From: Saxidomus purpurata
Taxonomy: Eukaryota; Mollusca; Bivalvia; Venerida; Veneridae
Assembly: GCA_022818135.1 (NCBI GenBank)
Contig: JAFMSR010000001.1
Coordinates: 3,199,167 to 3,263,166, forward strand
DNA: 64,000 nt
Direction of reading: 5' to 3'
The translations under genes and the position numbers were made by a program. Each line of letters opens with the position of its first letter. Position 1 is the first letter of the stretch. The notes under the pieces are model-generated. The model was not told where the DNA came from and did no database searches. It was given only the letters and a program-made list of their open reading frames with translations. Positions 30,100 through 44,112 of this stretch are shown piece by piece.

Positions 30100-33000
30100 T
30101 AAAACTTTGAGGATTGATGGCGATTCTTTTAAGTATTTGCATATATAATATGTCGAGGCTTTTAAAATTGCCTCCAGGTTCAGGGTATGCCTGTTTAAGC
30201 ATCAAAGAAATATTTTGAAGCAGGTTTTCGTTAAATACATGTACAGTTATTTGAGTGTTTTTATTAGCATCCATTTTCTAAAAGTATTAAATGATGATAT
30301 TACACACAATGTGTAATATACCTCCGTATTGCACTCACAATCAAAAGTCTTGAAGTACATAAAATTCATCTTCAGTGTCGCTTTTAATCGTATTCTTTCA
30401 TTTTAATATATTTATTTAGGCCAACCTATATTCAACGGCGATTTAAATATACCACTCCTGCACACAACAACTGCTGCCCATCTTTCTCTTGCTCAGAATA
30501 CTACTTAAGTAATTACACGCCATGTACAATAAGCATACATGAATAATTGATAAAACTAGATTTATTTAGCTAGGTGTGTCCAATACGTTGCACGTTGCTT
30601 TTAGAGATTTTTCTATAATCAAGAAATGAGTGACGGAAAAAGTACCGTTGAATAATTTACGAAGTACAATCCTTAAGCGCAATCTCTAGCAAGTAATATC
30701 CAAATACCAAATAATTGTTTGACACAGAACACCCAGATTAGATTATTTCCTAAGTAAATTTTCGAAAATTTTATCTCCACGTCAAATGGTAAATACTAAA
30801 AACCAGTAGTACATTGTATTCGCAGGGCATTCATTTTCCAACGAACCTATGAATGTGCATCAATATATCAAAATTAAATCCATGAATTTAAGTATCCACG
30901 AATTTGCATTTTTCGTGAAATTTATATTCACTCACATTAGTTTAGGCAGTTTTCTAGAAAAAGCGTGCTAAAATGGAATTTCCTACTAAATACTTCACCA
31001 AGAAGCTAAATATATGGCAGACTAGCTTAAAATACATGTACCTTAGATTTTAACATCTTACAGAAATTTTATTCAGAATATATGTAAATTATTGACATTT
31101 TATGTGCAATAATTATGTGGATTTTCTTTAGTAAACAGAACAGCCAATTTTTTAGCATATGACATTAACTTTGAATTACTGATAGTGCTTTATAGTGTTG
31201 GAGCCCATGGCAGATAGGTCAGAAAAAAACATAAACATGTTGTCAGCATGTTCCGTAATCTTTGCTAATTTTCAAATAATCATTACGTTTTTATTTGTGA
31301 CTTAGGTTAAACAGAATCTTGCATACAGAAGCAGATGCAAAAACAACACACGAGCCTTTTCAAGATACAATCGCTGTCAGTTATTTAATTATCACAAGAG
31401 TTGTATCATGACCATATGGATAATATTTGTTTTACAATAAACAGAAATAATTCTTCATGTTCAATTGTCAACTATAAAATGAAAAATGTTATCATGCTAA
31501 TGTTATCATGCTATCTTTTCCTTTGAAATATGTATATGTCTTATAATTAGAATGCATAGAAAATAGACTAAAACACATGTTGCTAAACTTCTACTGTGAG
31601 CCCACTAAGATCAGTGTTTTTAAAACATTTGATATGGCGATTGAACAACGGCATTGCAAATAGACTGAGCAAGTAACATTTGGTAAATAATTCTTTAGAA
31701 AAGAACAGATAAAATAGTGTTTATTTAAAAATTGTGGCTAACCCTTATAGCCAAAAAATACAAAGAAGGCAATATAAAATACTTTCAAATCATTTAGATA
31801 TAGCATCAGCCTGCATAATTGAATTGATCATATTACAGATACATTGATTAACTTCCGACATTCCACATAAAGAAAGTGCCCGAATATGATATGTATTTAA
31901 GATATTCTTGATACATGCATACATCGCATAACAGGCAGCACCTACATTAAATTGTATGTGAACATATGAAATATATCAATTTTCGCTATATGTATTCTTG
32001 TGTAGCATGCAATATTATGCTGATTATGATTGCAAATGATAACTAACACTTCTGGTGAATATCGCATAATATCGTATACCTATCATAAATACTTAATCCT
32101 GATTGGCCGATAGAGATCACGAACCAGGTCCGCAAAAGTATGTGTAAACCTCGAAAATATTGTGTAGATCTGCGCATTTTCAAGACGTCATTTCTGTTAT
32201 TTTTTCGCTTATTTTCACAATGTTTTGTAAGGCATACGATATAATAATTATAGACTTATAATCCAATGCCTCAAGAGCAAATAAGTATTTCCCTTTATGC
32301 ATTCAAATTCTTTCATCGTTGCCGATAATAAAAACATTGATTACCGTTTGAGACTTTGTATTACTGTGGGACGACGTCAGTATTTTATCTTGTAATTCTG
32401 ACGTCACATGCGTTTTAAAAACGGCAGCGTTTATGTACTACATCGATGCAAAATTTGAAGACTAATAAAAGTCATCAAAAATACTTTTCTAAATTAAGAT
32501 GATGTATTTTCTTGGAATAAAACCTTAACCCATAATAAATGAATTAAATTTCGCTTCACCAATGACATGCTGTTTATTATAGATAGTATGAAATAAGTGT
32601 TAAAACTAAAATTAATCTAGAATATGTGCATGCTAATAAAGTTAGGTACATGTGTATGAAATACATTGTACTAAAAAAATGTAAATTCATAAGAAAGGGA
32701 ATAGCCTTTGCTTCTGAAAATATTTATATAGTTCGTCACACTTTTATAACATTGTAAATGTGAACATCGCATGAACATATACTTTACACCAATACCTATA
32801 TCTCGTACAAATCTCTGAACTACACATACGTTCAACACCCAATTCTTCATTGCCTTGTTTTAAAAATTAAACATGAAGTTATATTCAATTATGATTATCG
32901 TCACCCCATCAATTATGATTGAAATCGTCTTATCGCAAAAACGAAGAAAATAGTTATTTTGTTGTCTTTGAATTACAATAATACAACTGAAGTGTAAAAG

Positions 33001-33340
33001 CTTGTATGGCGTGAAATAAACATTGTATTCACATATCTTTTTCACTTTTTTCTATATTATTCATGAAGTTCTGGTAAATGTTTATTTGATGAAATAAATA
33101 AAGTGTTGATTGTTATAAATATGATGCAGTATGTTGAATACTTTCATTAAATCATGTAAAATATTTTTCAATAAACTAAAATACTTTTTTATGAAATGTT
33201 CATAATGCAATGCTTGTAATAAACTAGTAAAGATATTCAAAATAATTTACGTTATTTTAACAAACACAATATATCAATTATTTTCGTACATAAGCAAAGA
33301 ATTATTCAATATTTTTCCAATTTTCATTCAGTTGTGTTAA
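30100..33340. other. AT-rich intergenic DNA, nothing identified
   Basis: No repeat with resolvable ends, no RNA gene and no coding frame could be supported on either strand. Confidence 0.55.
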
Positions 33341-33343
33341 ATA

Positions 33344-33592
33344 TTATTTTACACGCAAGAACATTTTCAGTGTCGGATTACATTTTGATACAACATTTAG
33401 CAATTCATTGATCTGATCATGGTATAACCGTTCGATGTTGAGCAAGCGAAAATATTTAATAATTTGAATGCTGGGAAGGATGACTAGTTGTTCGAGGACT
33501 GCTTTGTTTCCAAGAACGCCTTGCCTCGGCTGCTTCATATTGGTCGTTGTAAGGCAGTTCAATTTTCATCGTCAAATAAGAACCAATCCCTT
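33344..33592 (-). pseudogene. Unidentified coding-like patch with two overlapping frames
   Basis: The minus strand has a 72-codon frame ending 33344 (LEQLVILPSIQIIKYFRLLN, then HDQINELLNVVSKCNP). A second, overlapping frame starts with ATG at about 33572 and reads MKIELPYNDQYEAAEARRSW. The patch is richer in G+C than the surrounding AT-rich DNA, and both frames have a plausible amino-acid mix. A frameshifted gene remnant is one reading; no family was recognised. Confidence 0.25.
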
Positions 33593-34188
33593 TTTATAAA
33601 CAATTATTTTAGAAAATGAAATAAAACTTTGCGAAACTGCAAAAAAATGTTTTAAACTATTGAAATGTAGTGAAAAATTAGGAAATTTGTATCATCATAA
33701 AATATTAATAAATTGGTAGGACAAAGTACACACGAGTTTATCTCACCATAATGTTTCTTGTTATATAAACCAGGTTATGACTCCTTTATGACTGGGTGTA
33801 ACATTCAAACTCACACATTTGACGAATATAACCTAAATACTGTTCAAATTGTTATTAAAAATTGAAAATAAAAAACACACATTTACTGTCAGTGGTGAAT
33901 AACAATCATACCAATTGTGATGAATAAATATATTCTTCATTTTGATGTTAAAAAGCAGAATTTTAAGAGGCCCTACCTCTTTCAGTTAAAAACAGTACTT
34001 AACCTCTTCACCCCAAGAGCCATATTGCAGTTAATCTTGTGGTTGACATTTATAAGTAGTATTCTAAGGCTTGTCATTGAAAAGCAGCTCTCAATTTTGA
34101 CATTGAAACATGTGGAAAGCATTACTGTAACGTTTTGACATTGAAAGCAGTACTGTAAGTCTTACCATTGAAATGTAGTGTTTTAAAA

Positions 34189-34276
34189 CAAAAATAATAT
34201 CAAACAGGGAATGCCACGTACCAAAAACGCAGCCTCCCCAAAACGAGCCCCACATCACCCAGAAGTGCACACCACC

Positions 34277-34318
<42 letters not shown>

Positions 34319-34345
34319 CACACACACACACACACACCACACACA
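34189..34345 (-). mobile_element. LINE-tail fragment with (AC)n microsatellite
   Basis: AATGCCACGTACCAAAAACG, then CCCCAAAACGAGCCCCACAT and an AC run of about 30 repeats. It is the reverse complement of 39945-40090, so the same element piece was deposited twice in opposite orientation. Confidence 0.7.
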
Positions 34346-34479
34346 CTCTGACACTGAACAACATGTGAAAGCACTACATATAAAGTTTTGACACACACTT
34401 GAATACAAGCAAAACTCGTAGGACAAAACGAACAATTAAAGGAACACAGTGGGGCCATGGTATTTAAAGTAATACTCAA

Positions 34480-35900
34480 GTTTTGATATTGAAAAGAGCG
34501 CCGTTAGCCTTAATAATAGTTTTATAAGTTGTCATTAAAAACCAGTATTATTCTCTTGACTAAAACTGTAGTGCATTGACGTCGAAAATCAAATCAAGAA
34601 ATATTTTGTAACCAGAAATAACAGCCAATGGAGCTGACGACAGTAATAATAAATAAACAGTACATCTACGTTTTGTTTAATATTTCTTCGTCTAAAAACA
34701 TCTATTTTATTTTCAGTGTACTGGCTGGTCTCAGATACATGCCATTGCCTGCTGTGCCGAACTACAAACACTTCAACAGAGAAGCTGTATCTATATAATC
34801 TGAGATTTCAAACATGAATAAGGAAGGGAGTGGACAAAAAGGGTAGATTACTGCGTCTAAACTCCTTCACAGTATTTTCTAAAAACTGCTGTATATAGAA
34901 TTTGTGGGATTTTAAGCTGTAACCGATGCGTGCGTTAGACTGAAACGTGTTACCGATAACAATTTAGAATTCTCTACATGTTATGAATTTTACTTTTCGT
35001 ACCAGCTGTATATTGCTCTGAGAGACTTAACAACAGACGAAGCCCGTGAAAAGAAAAGCTTGTAAGTAGGGTTCATTGAATCTTTTTCAGAAAATAAGCA
35101 GTAGCTATAAGATACGAAACATAATCATTCCCTTTTTAGACAGTTTATTGTCCTGGCCGACCCACGGACTGCCAAGACTCTATGAAATTATTTTTATAAA
35201 ATTCTTAAATTAAAAGGCACGCACATATTTTAGCAGAACAAAAGAAACAGTCGACGAATAATGTTAAAGTGCTGCTGCTTTTAAGTTAAGAAATAACTGC
35301 CATTCGACTAAAACCACCAAGATTCTGTCATGGTGTAATGAAGAACCTTAAACTTTTCAGCGTTATTGTTGCTTTTTTACTGTTCGTTATTTTCAAATCT
35401 ACTTCGGTAGAACTTTATAATAAACATATTAAGGTTTGACAGAAAATATATTTCATGTTTTTGATAAATTAGGCGAGTAGAATTTGTGCGAACAAAAATG
35501 TCAAAATGCGACTTCACAAATGTTAAGAATGTACGTTGTATAGTTATTGTTAAGTTTCTATTCCTTTTTCATTATTCAATTTTTTATGACATTAAAACCA
35601 ACTCTGCTTACTCAGTTGTTTCTATTTTATTTATTCATTTATTTATTTTGCAATTGCGAGTATGAAAATGTGATTTTAGGTGGAATTATGAGAAAATTTG
35701 CATTTGCATATGAAGTGAAATTAACATAAGTGTAAAGAAAGCGGTTGTATTAATCTCAATAAAAAGAGATAACAAATAAGTAATTCGTTACCACCATCAA
35801 ACGCATCACTCTGCAGCAGGCAGACTTGCCGACACGGAAGACTGAAATGTTAAGGTATGAAAATACCTAAGACTTCTAATAGTGAAAATGAACAGGAATT
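34480..35900. other. Intergenic, nothing identified
   Basis: No supported genes or element ends. Short open frames lack any recognisable motif. Confidence 0.5.
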
Positions 35901-35918
35901 TTATCAAGGGGGCTCACT

Positions 35919-36050
35919 CACAGATGCATGGGGTATAGACTCGCCACCCAATCTAATACTGGTCCAATGTTGTACGGAACATAATTATATACCGTACAAC
36001 ATTGGACCAGTATTAGATTGGGTGGCGAGTCCATACCCCAAGTATCTGTG
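35919..36050. mobile_element. Near-perfect hairpin MITE, arms of about 59 bp
   Basis: ACTCGCCACCCAATCTAATA, then CTGGTCCAATGTTGTACGG, a 14-nt loop (AACATAATTATATA), and the reverse complement. Only about four mismatches occur along the arms, mostly at the outer ends (GGGGTATAGAC versus GTCCATACCCC). The arms are related to the end of the 18122-18360 element. Confidence 0.85.
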
Positions 36051-36439
36051 GGCTCACTGGTGAGGTTCTGGATTTTTGCACTTTCAAATTTTCATTTGTA
36101 ATATTTCAAAAATTATAATTTAACTGAAAAAAAATCTTATTTGCATTATTAAACTTAGGCACAATAAAAATATTTTAGTGCAGAAGTGCAAAATAATGAG
36201 TACATTTTGTAGGAAAAAAATGTTGACCTCACATTTTAAGACTACATGTATATTCACAAATCTTGCAATATGCAAAAATGGGGATAGGGGGACAAAAAAG
36301 TCTTTTCTCAAAAATTGGTTCAGATATTAACTTAATTCAAACTTAATTACAAGGAGAATTTTCAGGATATAAAAAGACAGTAATAACAAATTCCTATTAC
36401 AGTTCTTTGTTACAGACCCATGCTGCCATATCACAAAAC

Positions 36440-36620
36440 TCGCCGATGGGAGAAAGGGAAGCGTAGGTGTAGAGGTTAAGCTGACTGCCACTCCTCCCGG
36501 AGGTTTCGAGCCCTACTGGGGTCACGACCGTACCTCCTCATATGACACCAATACTGATTTTTTCAGGAAGCGGACTCGAGTGTGACTCGCTAAGCTGCAA
36601 GCTTTCTTGACAATCGAAAA
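36440..36620 (+). mobile_element. tRNA-derived SINE, plus strand
   Basis: The head has GTAGGTGTAGAGGTTAAGC (A-box region) and the B box GGTTTCGAGCCC. The body GACACCAATACTG...CTCGCTAAGCTGCAAGC is followed by an A-rich tail (AAAAAACTTTAAAAAAAAAA). Confidence 0.7.
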
Positions 36621-37139
36621 AACTTTAAAAAAAAAATTAGAAACAAAACATATTTGTCAGTTTTTATTGCATTTCTTTCTTATATGTACATCAACCCCCA
36701 TTTTTTATTTTTGCGTTCTAAAACAAAGGTCTTAATCATACTGTAGGCAAAATGTCTAAAAAAATGTTATTTACTTATCATGAAATACGCTTTGAAGCGT
36801 AAAGAACGAGAAAAAGGCAGAGTGCTGCAAACTTCTATTTTGTGTTACCTACACGTGCCTTATTACTCCTCCGGAGCGATTTTTGACGCGGCACTGTAGT
36901 GGTGCGTCTGTATGGAATGCTTTTAGCTTACTGGTGTAGAATGGGCGATCATTTTGTCTGTTTCTAAAACGGTGTCTTTGAAGTTTAACTCGAACCTAAA
37001 AAATTATAAAACCAATGTCAACAATTGCGTATAGTATAATTCAATTTTGAGAGAGAAACGTCACGCTAATTTAAATTATTTTCACGAAAACGACGTATCC
37101 CTTGTATACAATATAAAATTAAATTGTTTTTCCCTTACC

Positions 37140-37375
37140 AATTTTTGTTTTTTGTTTTTCCCTTATCTTTTTCAGCTTAAAAAACACTCCTTAAAATGTT
37201 TCTGCAAATATTCATAAAAATCTTCATTTATTTCAGCCTAATAAGGATAATGACTTACCAATTTTGTTACAGTTTTTTTTACCTTATCTTTTTCAGCTTA
37301 AAAACACTTTTTAAAATGTTTCTGCAAATTTTTATAAAAATTTATTTCAGACCAGTAAGGATAATAACAATGTAA
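37140..37375. repeat. Two-copy tandem repeat, about 121 bp
   Basis: CCTTATCTTTTTCAGCTTAA and AAAATGTTTCTGCAAAT recur with a 121-bp offset. It has small indels and no coding content. Confidence 0.8.
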
Positions 37376-38691
37376 AATTAAGACTAGGTATAAAAAGATA
37401 CGGTAAGGGCTGATTACAGATCTGGTTATTTGAAAATCTAGATGGTAAGAGTTCGCCATTCTTTGCTATTATTATATTAAGAATAGTATGAAAGAAAAAA
37501 TTTACCAGAGTGGAAATGGTGCCCCATTCATAAAATTGCATTTTGCTTTGATTTTATCCCCTTTACATTTTTGGTTACAAGCATTTTAACTGTTTAATCA
37601 TATACATCACGATATTTTGGGCAGGCTCAGTAGTTGGTGGGGGTGTTGTTACTGTAACTTTACAGTGTATACCGAATACTTTATTGCCAAATTTATGTTA
37701 AATTGTTAGAATTGTTTCTGAATATTGACAATTTATTATTTCTCGTACATAAAGGTGAAAAAGCTAAATCCCAGGGAATGATGGACCGAAAAATTGTGAA
37801 AGTTTGAGAGTGCAAGCAAATATGGTATCCACGTAAGATGCTTTGAAAGGGTTGAATTCTCTGAAAATGTTAAATCTCTGCTTGAGATGATGCATATTTC
37901 AAACAAATTCATAGCCAAAATTATCCGTAAATGCAGGTGTAGTAAATTAATTTTAATACGTTATCCAAAATATTGGAAAGTAAAGAGGTCTCAGTAAATA
38001 CTATGTGTTTGCTATATAAAGAAGTATTATTGTTTTTAGTTAATACGGAAGGCTAGATCTATATGCAGTGTGGAAACGAAGTGCTTCTATAAAGCAACAG
38101 TTCACAGTAGCATTCTCATGCCATACCATTTATGTAGTCCCTGGTCTTATTACTTTGCTCATTGAAAGCCACTTTGCAGCGTCTTTGATGCGTTGCATCA
38201 ATACTTTTCTTGTAAATACTTTTATTGCGGGCCGCAGAACGCGAGACATATGGTGAAGTAGTGAATAGTTTTTTGCACAAATATTATGAAATGAATGAAA
38301 GTTTAAAGTGAGTTAACATCACTGTTCAGTGTGTAGGTTCAAGAATGTCAGAAGAGTGATGTTTTTATTCATGCAAACGCCAAACTATTTAATACGTCTC
38401 TGTAAACTTTAGAAAGCAATGATCGGTAAGTATGTAACACCGGTATCCTTCAAACATCCCGTTATCTCGGTATCGAGAGATCCATTATGTTACCATAATT
38501 CAATTTTTAAAAATTTGTACACAATCAACTACAGTATGTTTTTGAATAGAAGTAATATTTTTCCAGTTACTGAACAAAAAACACTATATTTACTCGACTG
38601 CTGATTGTAGCGTAAATAGTTGCAGATATTGCCTATGCATGCATTTACTAATCATTACACTAGTTTTTATGTTTACTGAATCTGCTTCTTT

Positions 38692-38990
<299 letters not shown>

Positions 38991-39499
38991 TGCCATGCAT
39001 CAGCATTTGACTTGTCTAATATATTGCATTTTCTAACAAGAAATTGGAGGATTTGTATCATCAATTATAGTCATTGCTTTTTTATGTTAAAAAGTATAAA
39101 GTTTCTCTCATTTAAATTTTGTAATACCGCGGACCTATATATACATGGTTAACTTCCAAAAATCGATTAGATAATACCGGTGAAGAAGTCTTCCAAGTAC
39201 AATAAAAGCGATAAAGTCAAAATTTGCGTTCAAACGTGCAGTTGAACAGTTTTTGATGGATAAAATGATAACCTGTAAAAATTCAAACTATGTGTAATTT
39301 TAGTAATTCCGGTATATTTTATTGATGTTTTATCTGTAATTATTTACTCAGTACTTAAATTGTTTAACTATGATAACGGTTTGTGCTTCTGCATGCAATT
39401 TTACAGGAAAATGACTGTAGCAAATTTCATTGTGCACATATGAAATATTCACTGCTTAGTGTAACACCATAAACAATGTGTAGTATTTTTATAAATGCA

Positions 39500-39931
39500 A
39501 GACCTAGCTATGACCCGGATTGAAATAAGTCTTGTTTCGTCGGGCCCTTAAGGGTGTTTCTCTTGGTGCTCTGCCTTCTGCAAAGGCATTGAGTACATAC
39601 GTTTTTTGGTTCTCAAGGTTTGCTTTTTATATATTTATACACGAGCATTTTTGTGTTTTACATACCATGCCTTTTGTTTCCATTGCGTGTGTTAGAGATT
39701 CACCTAGCAGGAATTACTTTTATTTACACTGTCCTGTGACTTTGGAACATGGTGGGGATAAGAGTGAGGTTGGGTGCGCACCATAAACCGGTTTAAGCTC
39801 CCCAGCGGTGTTTTTGCCACTGACCGTTCCAAGGCGGTGCCCCACTGTGTTCCGTTAATTGTTCGTTTTGTCCTCGTGTGTTTGCTTTGTATGCTTGTGT
39901 GTGTTGGTAGTGTATGTTTGTGTGTGTACAT

Positions 39932-40000
<69 letters not shown>

Positions 40001-40266
40001 GGTGTTGTGCACTTCTGGGTGCTGTGGGGCTCGTTTTGGGGAGGCTGCGTTTTTGGTACGTGGCATTCCCTGTTTGATATTATTTTTGTTTTTTTTCGGA
40101 CTTTATCGGGTCATCCTGTTCTAACATATGTCATTATTCCATTTAGCTGTGATATTCTAAGCATAATTGTGACATTTGTTTTTATCACATACCTTTTAAC
40201 ATGTCTGCAAGCTAATATTTTTGTTAAATCCAGACCGACGTTAAATAAAGATTCTTGTCTTGTGTA
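39500..40266 (+). mobile_element. Probable non-LTR retrotransposon 3' end with internal (GT)n
   Basis: The segment starts near GACCCGGATTGAAATAAGTC. It contains a GT run (39935-40000) and TTTGGTACGTGGCATTCCCTG, then ends AAATAAAGATTCTTGTCTTGTG, a short tail typical of LINE 3' ends. No reverse transcriptase is present, so this is a 5'-truncated copy. The open frames at 39532-40267 lie inside it. Confidence 0.6.
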
Positions 40267-41272
40267 ATCCATGTGTACGAATGCATATGTCCTTGGTAAT
40301 ATGTTAAACAATTTTGATGTTATTACATAAAATCCATGAACTGTCTCTCGAAAAGCAAAAAAAGAAATAAAAAATGAATGGGACTTATCAATTACTTATT
40401 CAAAACACTGTTCCGAGGCCCGTGTCTCAGTTTTATTGTTCTTAGCTATTTAGGTGTTGAAATTTAGAACATATTCTCATGGGGCACTTTTGAAGTGAAT
40501 TTGTTCTGCTGTGTTAGCCATTTTCATTGGCTCTGTAAACATAATTGACTAATCAAAATAAGGAACACGAAATTGACATTTATCGTCACCTCCGGTGTTC
40601 CTTTGCCGCCATTTTGAAGCACGCTAGCAGAAATTACTGTCAAAATAGTGCATATATGAATTAAAATTCTTTAAAAATAGGTAATAAATGCACACTTTGC
40701 AATTCAATGATATACTTAAGCATACAAGCAAACTTTGAAATGTACTGAATTTACAGATACAGCTCGCCGAAAAAACGTGCTTTCTGTGAAAGAAGCACGC
40801 GAATTTGCATTCCTGTTTCGGCATTTAGCATAATGAGCATCCAGGATGAAGTCAGAGAATGGCCCTTTCACTAGCGTAGGACGAAATTGCGTAGGACGGC
40901 TCTTTTACTATGCCAGGAGAATATTGCGTGCATACTATACTTTGGCAGAAAATTGATCCTGGCCATTGCTGTGGCTATCTCAATTCTAATGAATTTACTT
41001 TGCAGTTTAGAGGTCCTTGTTGTTTTTGTGTTGTTGTAAATGATATTTTCAGTAGTTCAGCATATGTTGATGAATATCAGAGCAACAACATAGTTACTTT
41101 GAGGGCTTTCGTTGGAGGTTCATGTTAAATTTGAATTCACGGCTTCGAACGTCAGAAATTACTGATGCAGTTATTTATACTAAGGAAAATCTATGACTTC
41201 TCGGCTTTTATTTCTGATCTTTTAAGGCTGGTAACATTGTCCAATCAGATGAAAAGCCCATTTGAGCTCCTT

Positions 41273-41891
41273 CAGTGTTCCCACTCAGTATTTTTTTCAA
41301 GGGTATACTTACCCCCTGGACAACAAAAATATGGGGTAAATCTCGATTTTTGGGGGTATGAAAATTATATGATATAGTCAAGCAGCGACCGTTTAAAATT
41401 TTTACAACCCACGGCAAGCACTTGTTATAAAACCATTTCGAGTACTTTTTCCGACTTTTAACACTACCGTAGTTGTTTCAGTACTTGTGGATGGTAACTC
41501 TTCACTTTGTTGTTGGGCATGATGCCATCATTTATTTTATTTGCCGTGAAGCAAAACACAATGGTTTGTCTGCATCCTTTTTGCAGGCGAAGCCCAGATC
41601 ATTAGATTGGTCACACTTTTAAAGTGCTAATATTAATTCCCAGAGCATTCAAATATGAAACCAGTCTACATTTCATGACGTCAACGGTAAATCACCAGCA
41701 GTTATGCCGACCGATTGGCCGAGAAAGTAGAATTTCCATGATCTATTTTTAGATAATACTGAGGGATTCCAGCTGAACCTATTCGTCCTCGCATTTTTAC
41801 GCGCGCGATCTCGCACGTGGTGAAAATTATTTGCGCGATATTTATTTTTTTTGCGTGATTTACGTAATAATTTACGAGAGTGGGAACACTG
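41273..41891. mobile_element. hAT-like MITE with 14-bp TIRs and 5-bp target duplication
   Basis: Ends CAGTGTTCCCACTC and GAGTGGGAACACTG are perfect inverse copies, flanked by direct repeats TCCTT (41268-41272 and 41892-41896). No transposase is seen in the 619 bp. The CAGxGTTCCC terminus and 5-bp duplication match the element at 52005-53177. Confidence 0.85.
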
Positions 41892-42566
41892 TCCTTAATC
41901 AGACCAGGCTGATGAAATTGCCCGATCCGGCTTCCAAGTATAAATTGTACTTAAAGAAAGAGCAATTTTTAAACATTTTACATGTATTCTAGTAGAAGGT
42001 ACAGCTGTAGAGTATATATTAGCAAGTAAATTAAAGTCTTCTTGAGGTATTTTACCCTTTTTTTATAACTTACATATCACTGAAAAGCACATTTTTGAAG
42101 ATTTTCAGTACAAAACGTCATGAAAGTGTCTGAAACAGCTTGGTAATTAATGTTATCTATAATTAGTAGAGTATAAAAAACACTGAACATCACTAGAAAC
42201 CATTCAGCCATTTCTTGTGGCAGGTGTTTTGCTCTTCTACTTTCAGTTTCCATATATATTATATGCGAAAGCACCAGCGCTACAAACTATACCTTTGTGA
42301 ATATTTTTAAGTGACCAAGTCTGAGCTGTTTTAGAAATTAGAGCTTTCTGTCAATGATTTTTCAAAAAAATCGAACACATGTCCAAAAGAGGGGGAAAAC
42401 TAAACTATTTGACTGGGGAATGATTATGTAGCTGAATTTCAGTCACAGCTGTATGATAAAAATAAAAGTTATAATGTTGAAATGATGACAATCAAATTTG
42501 AGCGAATACATAGAATTTATGTAACTGGTACCTGTCAGCGGACCCATTCACATCAATTTTACTCAA

Positions 42567-43641
42567 TATAAACTCTGTTGGGGGCGGGGATTTTTTTTAA
42601 ATGGGGGAAAAAAACATACTTTTCAGAGGGGAAATAGGGTTGAATTCCACCGAATATTAAAGCGAAAAAAACGGAGTCTGCATGTTTAACAAAGGTCCGC
42701 CATCGTCATGTCAGACTGCCTCGTTGATTATCTGTCATCACCTTTGATAACATGCATCTTGACTCTTTAAAAATGATCCACGCAGATTGTTTAACAAAGC
42801 TGTCTCATGATTCAATTTTGATGTACATGTATAGGAGATTTAAATGTAAGTCAAGACAATGATTAAGACTTTTTTATTAGACTTACTTTAATTGTAGAAT
42901 ACTCCCAGTCTGTTTGTGCCATGGATATTATGTTTAAATAAGTACAGCAATTTATTTAAAATTCTGCGGCAACTGAGGGAAATGAAGAGTTATCCAGCAA
43001 TGACTATTGCAATGACTATTACTGTGGCATATACATAAATTATGATATTGTTCAAATACAAGAAAGCAGTGCTTACAATAGAACAATACGTCGCAGTGCA
43101 AACAGTATAAACTCTGTTGGGGGCGGGGATTTTTTTTAAATGGGGGAAAAAACATACTTTTCAGAGGGGAAATAGGGCTGAATTCCACCGAATATTAAAG
43201 CGAAAAAAACGGAGTCTGCATGTTTAACAAAGGTCCGCCATCGTCATGTCAGACTGCCTCGTTGATTATCTGTCATCACCTTTGATAACGTGCATCTTGA
43301 CTCTTTAAAAATGATCCACGCAGATTGTTTAACAAAGCTGTCTCATGATTCAATTTTGATGTACATGTATAGAAGATTTAAATGTAAGTCAAGACAATGA
43401 TTAAGACTTTTTGATACGACTTATTAAATTGTAGAATACTCCCAGTCTGTTTGTGCCATGGATATTATGTTTAAATAAGTACAGCAATTTATTTAAAATT
43501 CTGCGGCAACTGAGGGAAATGAAGAGTTATCCAGCAATGACTATTGCAATGACTATTACTGTGGCATATACATATATTATGATATTGTTCAAATACAAGA
43601 AAGCAGTGCTTACAATAGAACAATACGTCGCAGTGCAAACA
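42567..43641. repeat. 539-bp tandem duplication, two copies
   Basis: TATAAACTCTGTTGGGGGCG begins both copies (42567 and 43106), and CGTCGCAGTGCAAACA ends both. They differ only by scattered substitutions and one- or two-base indels. Overlapping open frames in each copy show no similarity to known proteins. Confidence 0.93.
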
Positions 43642-43845
43642 TCGTTGCGTAGGCCAATAGCAAGCATGCTAAAATAATAAATATTTAATTGTTTGCTGTT
43701 CTCATTCTTTTCCACTAATGGGGAAAGTAGACATGCCTTGCAGACCAGTTCTGTGTTTCAGTACATTCAAACAAATGTTTTTAAAACTCTATGTATGATT
43801 ACAACATAATTCACAAACATTTTGCTGGTTCGTACTCGCTTTTAA

Positions 43846-44112
43846 TTTCATAAGAATGCTAGAAACAACCCTTTATTCCATTTCAAAAGTATAAACTTTG
43901 GTACAGATCTACATAACTATTTTAATGATCAAGAGAATGACGTCGGTAAATTAGAAAGTGAAAGTAGAACGTATCGGTATATGGAATTTAATTACGACAT
44001 GAACGGGGAAGAAGCACTAAGTAAAGACTTCATATTTTATCTTTCATGGCATATGTTCGAAGAATGTAATAGATACAAGTGTTTCTTATTGATTAAAACT
44101 GTGCATTCCTGA
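43846..44112 (+). pseudogene. 88-codon open stretch without start, coding-like
   Basis: It is open between stops at 43843 and 44110: FHKNARNNPLFHFKSINFGT, later LESESRTYRYMEFNYDMNGE and YLSWHMFEECNRYKCF. The composition looks protein-like and the length is unusual for such AT-rich DNA. No acceptor/donor pair was convincing and no family was recognised. It lies 260 bp before the RRM gene's first coding exon but is not in its reading frame. Confidence 0.25.

Noticed and set aside
34091..34479. Two minus-strand frames with Cys-Val runs
   Set aside because: They translate the AC repeat; the rest is the reversed LINE-tail fragment.
39704..40267. Four overlapping open frames rich in Cys/Val or Thr/His
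   Set aside because: They cross the GT microsatellite inside a retrotransposon tail; no domain is present.
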